Part shown: piece after piece, positions 36,691 to 50,419 of the stretch
Position numbering within the stretch: the stretch's first letter is position 1
Layout of the letters: every line of letters starts with the position of its first letter
From: Oxyruncus cristatus
Taxonomy: Eukaryota; Chordata; Aves; Passeriformes; Cotingidae
Direction: 5' to 3'
Assembly (NCBI GenBank): GCA_013399855.1
Contig: VXAY01000115.1
Location: forward strand, 368,265 to 432,264
Length of the DNA stretch: 64,000 nt
Made by a program: the position numbers and the translations under genes
Notes under the pieces: generated by a model
Told to the model about the DNA's origin: nothing
What the model saw: the letters and a program-made list of their open reading frames with translations, nothing else
Database searches by the model: none

Positions 36691-39365
36691 GTTAACATGC
36701 TTGTTCTGTTTGCAGAGTAACTTTGAAGAAAGGCTGTGCTTTTTGATTACTGGAGTGTAAATCAGTGGCTTGGAGTAACCCTTATGTAATTTGGGGGTGA
36801 GGAGTCAGTCAGCTATTCTGGATGGGTCTTTTCTTCTTACTAGGTTAATTTTTAGTTAGTATTGTCAACATTCAGTTCAAGATCAAGTTGTAAATCAGAG
36901 TAGGCTTCCTAGTTCTCTTCTGCACTGGGTAATGCCATAGACACATCTATCATGTAACTTACTGATTCCTACTGTCTTCATAATGCCAATACTTGGGGAA
37001 AGGCTGGAAGAGGCAGATTGGGGAGAATGAACAAAACTGAGCTTGGAGAATGGCCACAGATGAAGGTCGCTGATGGGTTTGATTAAATAGTGGGAAAATC
37101 AGTTTTTAAGCAGCGAGTCTCTAGAACCTGTTTTGAGTGTCACAATGAGGAAGGAGGTTCAGTGACAAGGATGCAGAGTCTCTGATCCATAGGGACTGGT
37201 AGCAGGCAGATGAGTTAAACAGAAGAGGGGGTAAAATGCTTCCAACTCTTTTCCCCACATAACTGCAGATAGAGCAGTAGCACTAACTGGCACCCCTTTC
37301 TGTAGCAGTATTTCCAAGTTGGTTGTTGGCCTTTGTTCACAGAGTCTGTACAACTATTGAAGCCCCTCTTGAAATCTGTTCAGACACAATGGCACTGTGG
37401 GTTTCTTGACAGCTGTATAACTGAGCTTTGCATCTTGCTTGTGCTCCCTGATGGCACCAATCACAACTCCAACTGTGGTAGGGATCCTCTTAATGTCCTG
37501 AGCTCTGCTGTGCCTAATAGAGCTGTTCTCATTGACTTGTCATCAGAAGCAGCTTAGGGACACCTCTCTTCGGTCTGCTGAACACTGCCTTGGAAACACC
37601 TGCACACACAGAGCCCTCTGTGCCCAGGGTGGAGCTGGCAGGGCTCCAGTGAGAGCAGCCAAGCCACAGTTTTCATTACAAAATGGGAAGAGCAGGAGGA
37701 GTGGCTCAAGTAGGTAGGCAGAATACCAGTTGCCTCCCATCACAGGGCAGATGAAACCTACTTGGAATGATCCCAAAGCAGCAGAGCATCAATGTTAAAA
37801 AGGCTGATTGGTTTGCTTATAAAGCAATTCTGAACTGATTGAAAGAGCAGTTACAGACACTTGCCTATGAGTTGTAAAGCAAATCATCTCTGTGAATGTG
37901 AGGCTTTTTGTAATGAGCATTTCTCACTTCCTGGTGTGATGTCTGATCATGGGACTCAAAGAAAAAATACAGTGACAGGATACATCAGGTATTGTTAAAA
38001 ATGCATGAGCAGGAGGAATACAAGCAATTATCCTGTGAAACACCATCAGGTAAAACCTGGGTGAGTATCAGGGTGGTGGCTTTTTAGGGAGTTAGGAGTG
38101 TACCTTTTTTGTAAAGGACTAGGGTAAAAACCAGTTGTGATTCAGGTTATCATGGAAATCTTGCTTAATTTTGTGAATTTGGTCTGAAATCAAGCATGAC
38201 ATGTCTGACTGCTGGCAGTAGTGCCACAGTACCCACTGCAAACCTGTCACAAACACTGTCTCCCCTATGTATTATGGACTGTCACTGAGCAGTGCTCTCC
38301 AGTGCTTAGCACTTACTTTCCCAAAGTAAGTAACTCTTGCAGCTTGCGATTCTTCCGTAGTCCTTTAATGTGTCACTTAGATTTATAGTTTAAAATGCTC
38401 ACCGAAGCATTGCCAACTCCTATCTCGAACTTCAGCACAGAGGAATGCACTTCTGGGTGCTGCTTTCAGTAGAACAGGAAATGTGAGTCTTTAATGAGGA
38501 GAGGCAGAGCCTTCCAACTCCATGTCAGGCGGTTCTTCCTTCGGTTTGGGCTTGTGCCAGGAAGGCGGTTTGATTGCTTAGGTGAATGCTGTAACTTTAG
38601 ACAAGCTCCTTCTCGGTTCAGTATCAGTCAAACATTAAATGTTTTGTCTATCTTCCTGTGCTCAGCTGCTGAAAATGGTCTATTGTGTGTTGTTCACTTC
38701 TTGTTCGTACTGTTCAGCACCAGTTTGGTTTCAAAGAATTTTCACAGAATTGATTTTTTCGTATGTATTAACTTATGTTTTAGTAAACTCTGTAATCCTT
38801 TATCAAAGATGGTGCAGTTGTTTCATGGAGCAAGAAAAAATGCCAAGTTGTATGAAAAAATCTAGATCTTTGCCCTGAATAGTGTTATCATAAATACACC
38901 TAGGTCATATTATTAATTACATAAAAAAGTGATAGTGCCACCTATTATTACAACCACTTTGCATCCTAGGATCCTGTCTCTTAGCATGTTACAGTATTTC
39001 CTCTCTTCCACAGCTTTCACTGTAATTTTCCATGCATTTTTGCCTGCCTGTGGTCATGATGATATGTTTTTGACTATGATATGCAGGGCACTTGAAAAGG
39101 GAGATCAGGAAAAATAGACCACCTTGCTCATGTTCAAGAACAAAATGTTTAAGAATCAGCTAAGCTTTACTATCTCTGTTCTGAAAAGCATGAATTTGGC
39201 ATTTGATAGAGGAATAGTTTATTTGGGGAAGAAAATAAACCCCAACATATAGATCAAAAACCTGATGGCTTTTTACACCATAGGTTCAAAGTAGGTAAGT
39301 AGAGACTTGGAGAGTTTGGAAGCTAAACTCTGCAAAGACTGGGTGCTGTATACACCACAGCCCAG
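36691..39365. other. Non-coding DNA, no gene seen
   Basis: The 37.4-37.7 kb section has somewhat more G+C but no CpG cluster. A plus-strand frame of 123 codons (38494-38865) is Phe/Leu/Cys-rich and looks random. Confidence 0.45.
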
Positions 39366-39395
39366 AACTGCAGTCATTAAAACTGCAGTCATTAA
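39366..39395. repeat. Perfect 15-bp tandem duplication
   Basis: AACTGCAGTCATTAA occurs twice in direct succession (39366-39380 and 39381-39395) without a mismatch, so the duplication is recent or has been maintained. Confidence 0.9.
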
Positions 39396-41129
39396 GAAAC
39401 CCTTCCCTGCAATTTAATCCCATAATAGGCAGAGGTGATTGTGGCACTGATTGTTCCTGGAACTGAGAACCCCTGGAATCAGTTTCTGTAAATGAAGACT
39501 GGACTGTACCTTATGCATACAAGGGAGCAAAAGTAACTTCCCTGCTCTATTATTCATCTTTGGCTTTGTGATATTAACATTGCTTTAACTACTCTGGCAG
39601 TAAAACATGTTAGCTCTCAGGTATGTACCTGTTCTACTATCTCAGTATACTGAGGAGAGTTCATGAAAACAAACAGCAGAAAATCAAAAAGTAGAAGGAA
39701 AACTTGAAGGGGCTGCAATAATTCCCTGTTATTATCAGTGTTGTTCCCTTTCTTACTGAAGAATTGGCACAATGATTATCAGGAACCCACTGCCAAAGGC
39801 TTTCTCTTCCAACTGGAGAAACAAAGACAATTGAGTGAGCTTATCACAAAAATTTGTCATAGCTTCTGAGACAGCCAAACCTTGTGAAATATAATCCTAA
39901 GGAGAAATTTCTTTATAGGGTGTGTCCCAACATAATGGGTAACAGGTAATTATTGTTCTTTTCCCTGCCCTGCCAGTACTGTTCCCTACAGGTCTGGGTG
40001 CTGTGACATTCCAAATCCCAACTAATCCAATAACAACTGAGGTTATTAAATGTACAAAGCTTAAGATTATGTCTGTATTACCTACCTGGTGGCTTTCTGT
40101 TCCTAAGTTTGGACACTGAACAGAAGCTCAGAACAGGTTCATCTGCCTTGAAATTATGAAGATCTTCCAAACACTTGCCATCCAAGTACAGCAATTTGTA
40201 TCCCCGTGTGGTTTCTCCAGACAAAACTAGTAGAAATAATCAGTTCAGAGTGTTAGAAATGGCCATTATATGGCTGTATAAAACAAGTGCTGTATTTATA
40301 ACTGCAGCTGAATTTTACCACTGAAGTAGTACATGGGTAGATTTTTCTGGCATTTGAAATTGTCAATCTGTAGTTGGTTGTATGAGATTTCATAGCCTTA
40401 TGGGAGGTTCACTATACCTTTCTCTTCTGACCCATAAGTGACAGGTGGGGAGGGGAAGGAAGGAAAATTAGAGTAGGAATCATGTTCAATAGACTCAGAT
40501 ACTAAGAACTAATAAGGAACATTAGGGAGTCAACTGCATCCACAATTTAGGCATGCACTTTGCATAGAAAACTGAGTTTCCAGGTATGTTTATCTGGTGA
40601 GATATTACAGTATAGGAAGTACATCATTTACCTCTTGATTTGCTTTGGTTCTCATTGAATTAAATAGTTTTACTAAAAGCAAAGGGCACAATGACTTAAG
40701 CAAATGTAAGTGATGCTTCAAACCATTCTCAAGAACATGAGAATGACATTTGTAAGTCAGGATAGTGTAGTAATGGATGAAGGTAACACAGGGCACATCT
40801 CCACCAACTGCAGAGGAACAAAAGTAGCTCTGAGGCAACCACTGCCACTTGCATCAGCCTGACTTTCAGAAGTCTTTGACACACAAGTGTTACTCAGATT
40901 CTACATGACTACCTAGTATTAATTACAAAATGAAACTGTCACTGAGACCATTAGCTCTATCCAGTCATCACCTGGGAACATAAATACCTACAATTCTTTT
41001 TTAGCTACCAAAAAAATGTGACTTGTTCCTCTGGGCGGTATGTGGCTCTTTTGTGTGCCCCTATTACCACTCTGCATTGTGTTCTGTTACACTATTGTAC
41101 CCAGTTGAACTTGCTGGAATACATTATGC
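39396..41129. other. AT-rich non-coding DNA, no gene seen
   Basis: No recognisable repeat, coding frame or CpG cluster. It ends with an octamer ATGCAAAT at 41126-41133, beside the CpG-elevated block. Confidence 0.5.
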
Positions 41130-43600
41130 AAATCTCTGACCGCTCCTTGTGTATCAGCAAGAGAGATCTCGGAAACGCCGGCGCTGCTGCCGAGCTGCTG
41201 CTGGAAGTCAGAGCAGCGGAGCACCAGCACAGCCCACCCTTTGTGAGCGGGGCCGTGGGCAGTGGGGAGCCTTGACTGCTGACTTACCCTTAGGAATGCA
41301 AAACAACTCAAATTTGCTGGTTCTAATGAGCTAAACAGCAGTTGTCCAAATGGGGAATGCTCTCGGAGAGTGGGAATGTTTGGGAGAATACTGAATACAT
41401 ATCGCACTGCTGAGGGGGGAGAAAATGAGCTAATGGAGTGTCAAAGGGAAAGCCTGAGACTTCTGGAGGGGGGAAGTGGTGTGTTAGATGCAAGGAAAGC
41501 CAACACACCACCCCAGCTTGACCCTGTGTGCTGTTTGCTATCGCCAGACAGGAATAAAAGTAAGGCTAGGTGTGATTAGGGAGAGGATTGTAGAGCTGGG
41601 ACCAGAGAAAGGGACTTGGAGCAGAGATGGCAGGCAGTCCTCCATGGGACTGCAGGGAAAGGAAAGAGCTACCTTTGGAAAACGGGACAGGCAACGCTGG
41701 TGTTGTGTGGTGCACTGGAGCTGGAATGATCCTTGGTTAGGGGAGACCTGCTTGATTTCAGCTTGCACTAGGAAGGGGAGACAAGGCACAGGACATATGC
41801 CCAGCTGAGCCTGTGTGAAGCCCGTTGTACGCTGGCAGTGGGGGCATGAGAGGGTGGGGAGGAGGAGGAACTGGTGCTTTGCATTTGGGTGAATTACAAT
41901 TCCTCTGTTACAGTGTTTCACCCAAGCTGACGTGCCTGCTGTTGTGTTTGAGAACCTTGCAGTCAGGGGCAGAGTCACTCGATACAGGGTGAACACTGCT
42001 CCTGATGGAGCCGGGAGCTTATTGAGCTATGACACGTCCCTCATCATGGAGTGCCAGTCTCGGGCACTTCAGGTGCTGCTGCCTTTGCCAGGTATTCAAG
42101 TCATGTCTGAATTCTCTGCTCTGACTGGGACAAGTCGAACACCGTGGTTGCTGTTGCTGCAGCACATCAGTGTTTAGACTCGATTGTAATCAAACCTTTG
42201 TTGGAGTGTTGTGGTTGCTGCCCTCATTGATGTCATGGTGAGAGAATTTGCAGAGGACTTAGTTCTGTGTCATGCACCTCTATACAGACCTATGCCTATC
42301 GTGTGGGGTATGAAATCGCATCCCAGTATGGGGCTCTGAACGTGTTCCCAACCTGCGATGGGGACGAGATATCCCCTCCTGCTCCCCTGGAGAGATCTAA
42401 GTACTCTGTACCTTGATGCCAGTTGGGAGATGGGAGCTATAGCGTTTGGCATTGATAACGCATCAGCCTTACTGCAAGGATTTCTTAACTACCACGTACA
42501 CTGAAGAGATGATGGAAACCCCCCTAAATACAGGAATATATGTCCTATAGAAAATGAGCTGGATGTATGCTCCTTAAGCCTCATGTCATTTGCTTATTTT
42601 TTAATTATTGGGGGACACTAGTAAGACCCTAAGAAGCACTGATTAAAAAAAAAAGGCAACTTGTTTTTTAGGTACTTGAACTATTTAGTAGAAATAGCAG
42701 CTATGGGTTATATGGCTGGAGCAGGGTGTATTCAGACATTTATAGGGAGGATGTACTTGATGAGCTTGTTGGTCACTCAACTTGAAGTCTTCCTTGCTTT
42801 TCAAAGTACATGTTGTTTCCTGAGACTTTTATAAAATATCAGGTCCAGTGCCAGTATTTACTGTTACGGAACTCTAAAAATTGGTATGCCGTAAGTTCGC
42901 CAAAATCAACGTGGAGGTGACAAGAAGGATAAACACTTCGGCATCTGTAGGCAGGGCTGCAGCTAAATCACATTTAACATGCTTACACCAAACAAAAGGT
43001 GGGGTGATTCTCAATACCCTATTGTATGCTCAGCTCAAACCCTTCGTATCTGTCTCGGGTCACGAACAAGGCACTGTGTTCAGCTAGTAGGTTTGTTGCA
43101 AGCTCTCTCCTCCCCAGCTCATTAACCGCGGTCATCAATTGCGACAAGCTGGTGATTCACCGCCGCCGTGATGCTCAACCAAAACCGGGGTGGAAGCAGG
43201 GCAGTTCAACTGAAAAGGTGGGATCAACTGGATGTCCTGTGTGGATCAGATACTGTCACTTGCGGCAGTGCTCGAGTCTGCTGTGCCAAGGTTGCCTTCG
43301 CTTGTGACAAAAGGTTGCTGAAATCAGCCTCTTGCTTTAGGGGTGTTCATGTGCGCGGTTCACCGAGCAGTGGCAGTGCCAAGGAGACCCTGCCCGCTCT
43401 GAAGGTGGGCGGCACTTTGTGCTATGTTACGGACTACTTATCAGCGAGGTAGCCTGTGCGCAAGCACCAACCTCTCAAGAGTTTGCAAATCCTATTGGGA
43501 TGTAAATTAAGTTCTTGTGAGGAATAATTGAATTTCCCTGTTTGCGCGTTCTCTATTTCCACGCCTGGTAGCGAAGGCTTATTGTGGCTTCAGGATCTCA
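41130..43600. other. Block of CpG-elevated patches, origin unknown
   Basis: Four patches stand out from the AT-rich flanks: about 41158-41275 (near nine CpGs in about 110 bp), 41930-42470, 42885-43460 and 43530-43580. CpG decays quickly in unprotected vertebrate DNA, so retained CpG suggests a recent insertion, an unmethylated regulatory or exonic region, or gene conversion. Open frames occur on both strands: 41018-41275 plus, containing RDLGNAGAAAELLLEVRAAE; 41538-41996 minus, 152 codons; 41932-42177 plus; and 43168-43452 plus, 94 codons. None shows a recognisable domain. I looked for retroviral hallmarks (LTR ends, primer-binding site, polymerase motifs) and could not support any. Confidence 0.4.
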
Positions 43601-46600
43601 CTTGAGAATTAAGTTGTGTTTCCGAGGAAAGGACAGAACTCTGGCATTCACGTTGCACCACTGTCCTCTTTCTGTAGAAACCATTTCCTTGAGCACAAAG
43701 CAATGCTTGCACTTGATGTGAAATGACATGAGTTGCCTGCGCTGGGTGCATATTATAAACAGCTCCCAAGTCCCACGGCACACTGAGATTCTGTGGCAAC
43801 CCTGCAAGCTGTGCATCACTAACACTAAGTGTGGGTCTAGCTTTGCAAGTTGGTTAGTGGCCTCAATAATGTGATGAAACCAAGTACCTTTGGGGAAAGG
43901 TATGGAAATTATTCTTGCCCTCAGTGGGTTCATATTACTACAGAAAGTGACAGTCTCTGAATTTAGGCTCCCATGACCTATTTGAGATGGTTACCACCCC
44001 ACTGTGGACGTAGAGGAACTGTCTTCAGTGCTCCCTCTGCTTCCACACCATGCATGATTCTGTCCCTGGGAGAAAGAAATGGGTCCTGCATATTTGAGGA
44101 GCTTGGGCCAGGATGTCAAACAATGCAAGGCTGACTGTGTTTGCATTTCTAACATGCACTGTGCATGTATACAGAGGCTTCTACTCAGATGCTTGTCGTT
44201 CTTGAACAGTTTACAGCAGTAGGCTGTAGATGATGCTGACTCTCAGAAGCCTAAAGAATGCCTTAGCAACACACATTCCCTCCCAGCCAGCCGGAGTGGG
44301 CTTTGACAGGAATGCATGTGTACCTCCCCTGCTGCCTTATCCTCCCAAGAGTACACTATGTCCATACTGCAGAACTCGCATAATCAGGCAGTTTGTCTTT
44401 CATCAAGGCACTGATTTTATTTCAACACTTGCTAGTTTCCTATAGGACCAGGAACGCAGGTGCTCTTTGATATTTTAACACTTACTGATCTATAACAAGT
44501 GTTTGTGACAGTGTTGTTTAGTTTAAAATGCTTTTTAGTAGCTTTAGTTGCTAGAAACAGCTGTCCATTGCAGCAAGTAGGCTGAAGGCATTTGTTTTAA
44601 TTTGTAAATAAAAAGGGGGAAAGAAATCAAAAGGGAGGAAGTATTGACTGTAGTTGTAGGAGTACAGCTCAATGCTCTTCAGTAGGAACCATTTGTCAAA
44701 GTTTTCTTTTTACTAAAATGTGAAGTATGGTGGAGTTGGAGCTAATTGTTTAGTTCCACCATAGAAAACAAAAAGATGAGTGGGTGTCCTGGAAAACAGC
44801 TCTATGCCAGTGTCCAGACTGGAGCAAATGAACTCAAAAAAATGTGTGTAGGCCACATGGTCATCTGAGGATTTGTTTTGATTTTCTTAGACCTTCTATG
44901 TTGCTTTGTTGTCTGCATAATGTGATAAATTGTTCTTCTGTCAGCAGGACGGAATATTCTGAACCACTGATTTAATGAAGATTTTTATTAATTCTGTTTG
45001 CTTCTGGAAGATGAGAGAATTAAGAAATCATGGTTGGTGATAAGCACAACAAGAGCTGGAATGGGTAAAAGGACAGGAGGAAGAGGCAAAGGGGAAGAGA
45101 TGGGTATTCTATCCTGTTCCCCTGGTAAGATCTTAATCTCAGAAATGTGTACATATCCAGTGCTGCAACCAGTGGAGAGGACACCTCCCTGTCTGCTTCC
45201 CTGTGGGGAGGTAGAGCAGTTTGTTCCTGCAGCTGCACAGTTAGTGTACTGCTGCACATAACCTTTGCTGTCACCCTGGCTGGGTGACATGGGGCTGGCA
45301 GTGCCTGCCCTCTAGTTTTTTCTATTAACCCACTCATCAAGCTGATTATTTATACTCCTGACTGAGGTTGTCTGTGCCTTAAATAAGAATACATGAAGTA
45401 GGGGTAGAAACAAGTAGAAACTATGTTTGTTCTTCAGTGTGCTCTCTAGGGAGCCTAAAGGGTGACCAAGGACCCAGTGGTGTCATACTACATTGTGGCT
45501 TCTGTTCTACTACCTGTGCTCTGATAGTCCATTTTCAAACCAGGGCCAAGGCTTAACTAGCAATGATTTGTTCAGAGCCGACACAGCTCTTCTTAAACTA
45601 ATTTTGACAGGGTCAAATAAAATATGGAGATGGGGTATTCGTTCTTATCCTCAGTGCTTTATATCACTTTGCTCACAAGTCAGTATGATCATCAGCTGGT
45701 TTTGCTGCTTCATGAAGAAACAATGCAACTTGCATAGCAAACCCCACATTAAAATGCACAACAGGAAAATAAATACCAAGTGTGCTGTCAGTGGGTTGCA
45801 GTCAACTACCATAATGGTGATGCTGGGCAGTGTGTAGTTCAGCACACTGTCTCTCCAGGTTGGCAAATCAGTTTTACTGCAACTACTTGAAAAACACCAA
45901 ACAATAACTTTAGATTTAAGTAGGGAGTGGTTGAATCAACCCAACTATAACCTGGGATCAACATCCACATAAGAATTAAAATAATCACAAAATAGCATTG
46001 GTGCTGTCAGTCTTACAATTTTTTTTTTACTGGCTGCAACCTATAATGTTATTAGTGGTTCTTGGAAGAGTTTAGGGTGTATCAACCTTTATCTGCTGGG
46101 GCACTGTGTGGCAAAGCCCTGTGCTCCAGTTCCCAGGTCATTTGCATCAGACACTTGCCTCTGAGTATTTCTTCCCTTGTCTTGCATGCCTGGAGAGCAG
46201 TTTGTTTGTTTTCTGCAGAGGTCACACACGGAATAACTTGAGGTCACATTACACCACCGAGCTAGGATGCTCCCAGGGTGTGCATCCAGGATGTGCAAGC
46301 CCTCCTGGATTGCCTTATCTAGATGATGTCAGGGAAAAGGAATGGCACACCTCAAAAATGTCTTAACTCACCCAAACAAATTACCACATGTTTAATGCTG
46401 TCTGTGTGATTGACTGAGATCTTCCAATGACCATGGGTGTTTGTTTCCGTTGGGATGAAAGCTTCTGGAAGTGCCAGCAGTGTGTACGTGTGCTGTGGGT
46501 GTGCTCAGGTGTGCAGCAGATAGGGATGCAGAACAACAAGTCATGGGTGGGGTATCAGAAAGATCATCTTTGACGTTGGCAGGTGTCAGAACAGAAGACC

Positions 46601-49277
46601 GTGTGTCAAAGAGAGCCCTCAGAGAACAAGGACAAATCTGTCCACCCAAGGATAAAGGCTGATTTATGTCTGTGTGGGAGACTGGTAAAAGGCAAATAAC
46701 GTGCTGACATGACCAATGTGAGTGTTACAAAACGGGTACTAAACCGTCCCAAAAGCACTACTATGGAGGAGAAGAGATTTTTGACCTGCAGGTATGTCAA
46801 GGAAACAGTCCTTCATTATTCCTGAATTAACCACTGGTGAAGGCAGATTAGATCCTAAACTGCTAATGAAAAATCATGAAAACATGCAGAGATTATTTTT
46901 TGGTAGTGTTTCTCTTTTTATCTGTATAATGCTTTGTTAGAGATACCTTTTATCTTTCAAGAGAGGAGTGTACAACTATCAATATTAATCTCTAGTAACA
47001 GTGTTGAATATATGCCAGCTTACACAGTAGTTAAGAACAGGCTTGAACAGAAACTTCAGACACTTTTAAGTTAGGTTTCAGTGTAATCGTCTGTTCTATC
47101 TTATATGCGTGTGTTGTTGCCTTTGCACTTATGACTAAAATTGAGTACATTTAACAGCTTTCCTGCTCTTGTTCCCATTTCTGATTTCCCAAAGAAATAA
47201 AAATGAAAATGTTTGTTCCTTAAATACATAAATGAGCAACTTGCCAGATCATTTGGGACAGTTGGTATAATTATCATTCTGAACATGGTATGAGTTCCAG
47301 ACTGAACAGAATACTTATATTCTTGCCGATCCTAGGATTTTTAAGACAACAATTTTTGTGCATACTTCTGAATCCTACAAGTTGTAGATCTGTTTAGTTT
47401 TATCAGGACTGTTGAAAAGCTTAGCTTTTGGAGCAAAGGGTGAAAGAGTTAAGCATCCTGCAATTGCTGTCCTACTGTGGAAGGTGTGGATGTGTTCCCA
47501 TGTTTGTCTTTGCCACAGTGAGTATTTTGGTAGGTCACCTTTCCACTGCCCTTGTGTTGGCAGGGTTGAGGCATGTGGCATTTTGGCTGTTTGGTCTCCA
47601 TGACAAGGAGTGGTGTAAACCAACCTTCTGCAATGGTATTAAAACCTGTACATAAAACACCAGCAGAAGTAAGAACCATACTGGACCTCTCATTAGTTTC
47701 ATCAGGTCCTTGTCCTCCTTCTTGATATGATGAAAATAAGTCTTATTAAAAGTCACAACACAAGTTCAGTCTGGTCTTGATCTGTAATTACTGGAAAATC
47801 ACTTGACATTATCCTATGTCAACTATTATTTTTACAGCTCTCTTGTACAATCGTATTACTCAGGCTATTCATGAAGGTTTGGATTTAGCTGCCCTGCCCT
47901 GCTTTAAATTCTCAGTTCTGACATTGGCTTGCTCCTTTTCTATCTCCTTGTGAACAACCAAGTATGTACAAGTTCTTGCTGAGTAGGCTAGCGCAGTACA
48001 AAGTATGCATTTTGGAATTTATCAAGTCACAAATGTCAACATTGCAAACACTTTACACCCCCATGCTGTGGGAAAGAAAGGTTCTTTGTGAGAAGAATGG
48101 GTTCTATTTTACAGTCTTTCTTGGAATGTTTTAGGTGTTCAGTTATTTCTGAATTACCCTCAAGTCTTTTGACTTATTCTGTAACAGATTTCTAGTAAAC
48201 TTGTGCCCTTGGAAGTAGTAGGAATAATTAACTTCAAAGTAATATAGAATGAGGTTTTGGCTGTGTTGTACATGGATTAGGTAAGATACAGGTGTGTCCT
48301 TAATGTTCACTGTGAGTGGAAGTGAAGCTCTCTCGAGAGCACATGTGAAAAAACGGATCAGAATTCTTGGTTACAGTTGCTTTTAGGTAGCTTGCTGTGT
48401 GGTGGGCAGCTTGTAGAGCAGGTTTTGTGGGATTTGTTTGGGATAAGGAGCTCGGGGTAACCTTGTTACAGAATACTGCAACATAGAGCAGCACAGGCCT
48501 GCCAGTTGGACCAACCTTGCTGCAGACAGAACACAGCCTGCACAGACCACAGCATTTTCAAGGGCTAATCTTTCAACTTACTCAGATGACAGCGTTGATA
48601 ATCAGAGTTTTGCAGGCCTCAGTCAACACTTGGTGTATTTGTATGGAATATACTTGTGTATTGAGAATTTCATATGAATGTACATTGGTGCTCTTGTAAA
48701 CAAAACAGATTCAGGAAAACCCAGGTCAGCCCACTTTCCTGATTGTTCTGAAAGTTAACTGGATGAAAAAAAGGGAAAGAAATCCTGAATGAATGATGTG
48801 AAAAAGATCCTGGGATTGTTTTGAATATTGTGGTGGTGTTCTTTAGGTGAAATATATCAGTAGGGAGGGAAGAACTGCCAGCAAAGCTAAACTGGATGAA
48901 TACTCTTTGCAAAGGGTTATTGTGAGGATGCAGTGCATAATTGAGTCCTTACATTGACCTTTTCATTAAGGCCTTTGGTGTGAAACCTGTGCCTTATATT
49001 GTACTGAACTCTCTTGTACCAAGATTCCTATGACTAGAATCTTCCAGTGCAACAGTGGAGGTTCATTTAATAATAAAGCACAACAGGAAACAAGGTTTGG
49101 AAGTAGTTACCTAAATAATTTACCTTAAATAATTTAAGTAGCCCTTGAAAGTAAAAAATCATGAGACTCTTGATAGTGATCTACTTAAAAAATAAAGCTC
49201 TTTATGCTATCATATGACATCTCGTAAACAACACTTCATTAACATCTCTTAACCAGATGTTACATTTTATAGGGTAA
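43601..49277. other. Non-coding DNA, no gene seen
   Basis: Frames of up to 114 codons are open (45493-45837, plus) without support. The 44.98-45.30 kb section has overlapping frames of 87-106 codons on both strands, caused by a local lack of stop codons. No repeat family recognised. Confidence 0.45.
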
Positions 49278-49784
49278 TTAGAATCCAGTGTTATCACTTG
49301 TGTTGTGGTGATGCCCACAAAGCAACACTAGGACCCTGGTGTGCAGGCCCTTGTGCATGGGGAGATGTGGTCCCTGCCTTAAGGCACCTCCCTTGTAATT
49401 AGGACTGATGCCCAGGCTGACGCACTGGAGGTGGGAGGGCTGAGATGCAGGATAAGGGTAATTGTCAGTGGGATCAGCTGGGTTTGCCCTGTGCACGGAG
49501 CACAGTCTGTCATTAGCACCCCTGTTGGCAAACACGGGCCCCAGCAACGTCTGCCCCACCACCCAAGGAGCAACAGGGCCATGTGGCAAGTCTGCCAGCT
49601 GACCGGGGAAGAGGTCATTGCTCTTCCAGGATTCCTGTTTCTCAAGCTGATGGCAGGGAAGGGATGCCATACCTTGACTTCTGGGTAGATATGTTGTAGT
49701 GCTGAACAGGAATTGATGGCTTGTCAGAACTGGCACTCCAAGGTCTGCGGTGGGACTCCTGCTGTGGCGCTCTGAGTGTAGCAA
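49278..49784 (-). other. Longest open frame in the window, probably chance
   Basis: This 168-codon minus-strand frame lies in a locally GC-richer stretch (about 49.32-49.68 kb), where stop codons are rarer. It is rich in Pro, Ser, His and Leu. It lacks a recognisable domain and overlaps other open frames in two further phases, which is typical of composition-driven frames. I do not call it a gene. Confidence 0.35.
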
Positions 49785-50107
49785 GCCTGTCAGTGAGGAA
49801 GGATGAGTACTTTAGAGACTAGGATTCCAGAGAATTACAGTGGAACATGTTACTTGAAGTTAGTACTGTATTTTGATAGTTCAGGACTACCCATGCACAT
49901 TAAGCCTTGCTTTCCTACTCTGAATTTTTTTGAGACCTTTAAATGAGCAGATTTCGGCTAATGGAGCTATGTTTGTAAATATGTAGTTGCAGTTATTTCT
50001 GCTTAATTGGTGATGAAGAGGTGAATGTCTCCAGCAAACGCAAAGAAGTTAAACCAGCTGCTTACCAGGAAGGCTGCTGCAGTGTGCCCATGGGATTTTC
50101 CTAGGGA

Positions 50108-50419
50108 TTGTGCCTCAGTGGAAAGTGTCCTACCCAAGTGGGTGGTTTGCTACCAATTCCTGTGGTATTGGAGTTGGGCATGATGGAGATAGCAGAGATG
50201 CTTAGTGATCTTAAGTTTTGGTTGGTGCGTCCCAAACATGCGTGTGCAGCGAATATTCAAGGAGAATGTTCTGTGAAATACAGAAGGCAAAAAAGCGCTT
50301 TGATTTGTTTATCATCTACTGATAACCAAATAACTGCAGTCTCTGACATCTTGGAGGCATTTCCCATATCCTGCTTTACAGTCTATTGGGAGAACAAATT
50401 TCTGTACTCAACATGTTAG
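50108..50419 (+). CDS. Weak candidate open frame, product unknown
   Basis: A 103-codon plus-strand frame with fairly even composition, including MMEIAEMLSDLKFWLVRP and a later TDNQITAVSDILEAFP segment. No domain, signal peptide or splice pair could be tied to it, and the CpG content is low. Another unrelated frame (50435-50761) follows it. Most likely chance, and listed only because it reads more protein-like than its neighbours. Confidence 0.12.
   Translation: MCLSGKCPTQVGGLLPIPVVLELGMMEIAEMLSDLKFWLVRPKHACAANIQGECSVKYRRQKSALICLSSTDNQITAVSDILEAFPISCFTVYWENKFLYSTC

Noticed and set aside
38494..38865. 123-codon plus-strand frame
   Set aside because: Phe/Cys/Leu-rich and random-looking, with no start context, splice support or domain.
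41538..41996. 152-codon minus-strand frame in the CpG-elevated block
   Set aside because: Ser/Pro/Leu/Cys-rich with no domain; more easily explained by local composition.
41130..43600. Endogenous retrovirus or LTR in the CpG-elevated block
   Set aside because: I could not find paired LTR ends, a primer-binding site, a target-site duplication or polymerase motifs, so I left the origin open.
49278..49784. 168-codon minus-strand open frame, the longest in the window
   Set aside because: It lies in locally GC-rich DNA with overlapping open frames in other phases, lacks any recognisable domain or splice context, and has biased composition.
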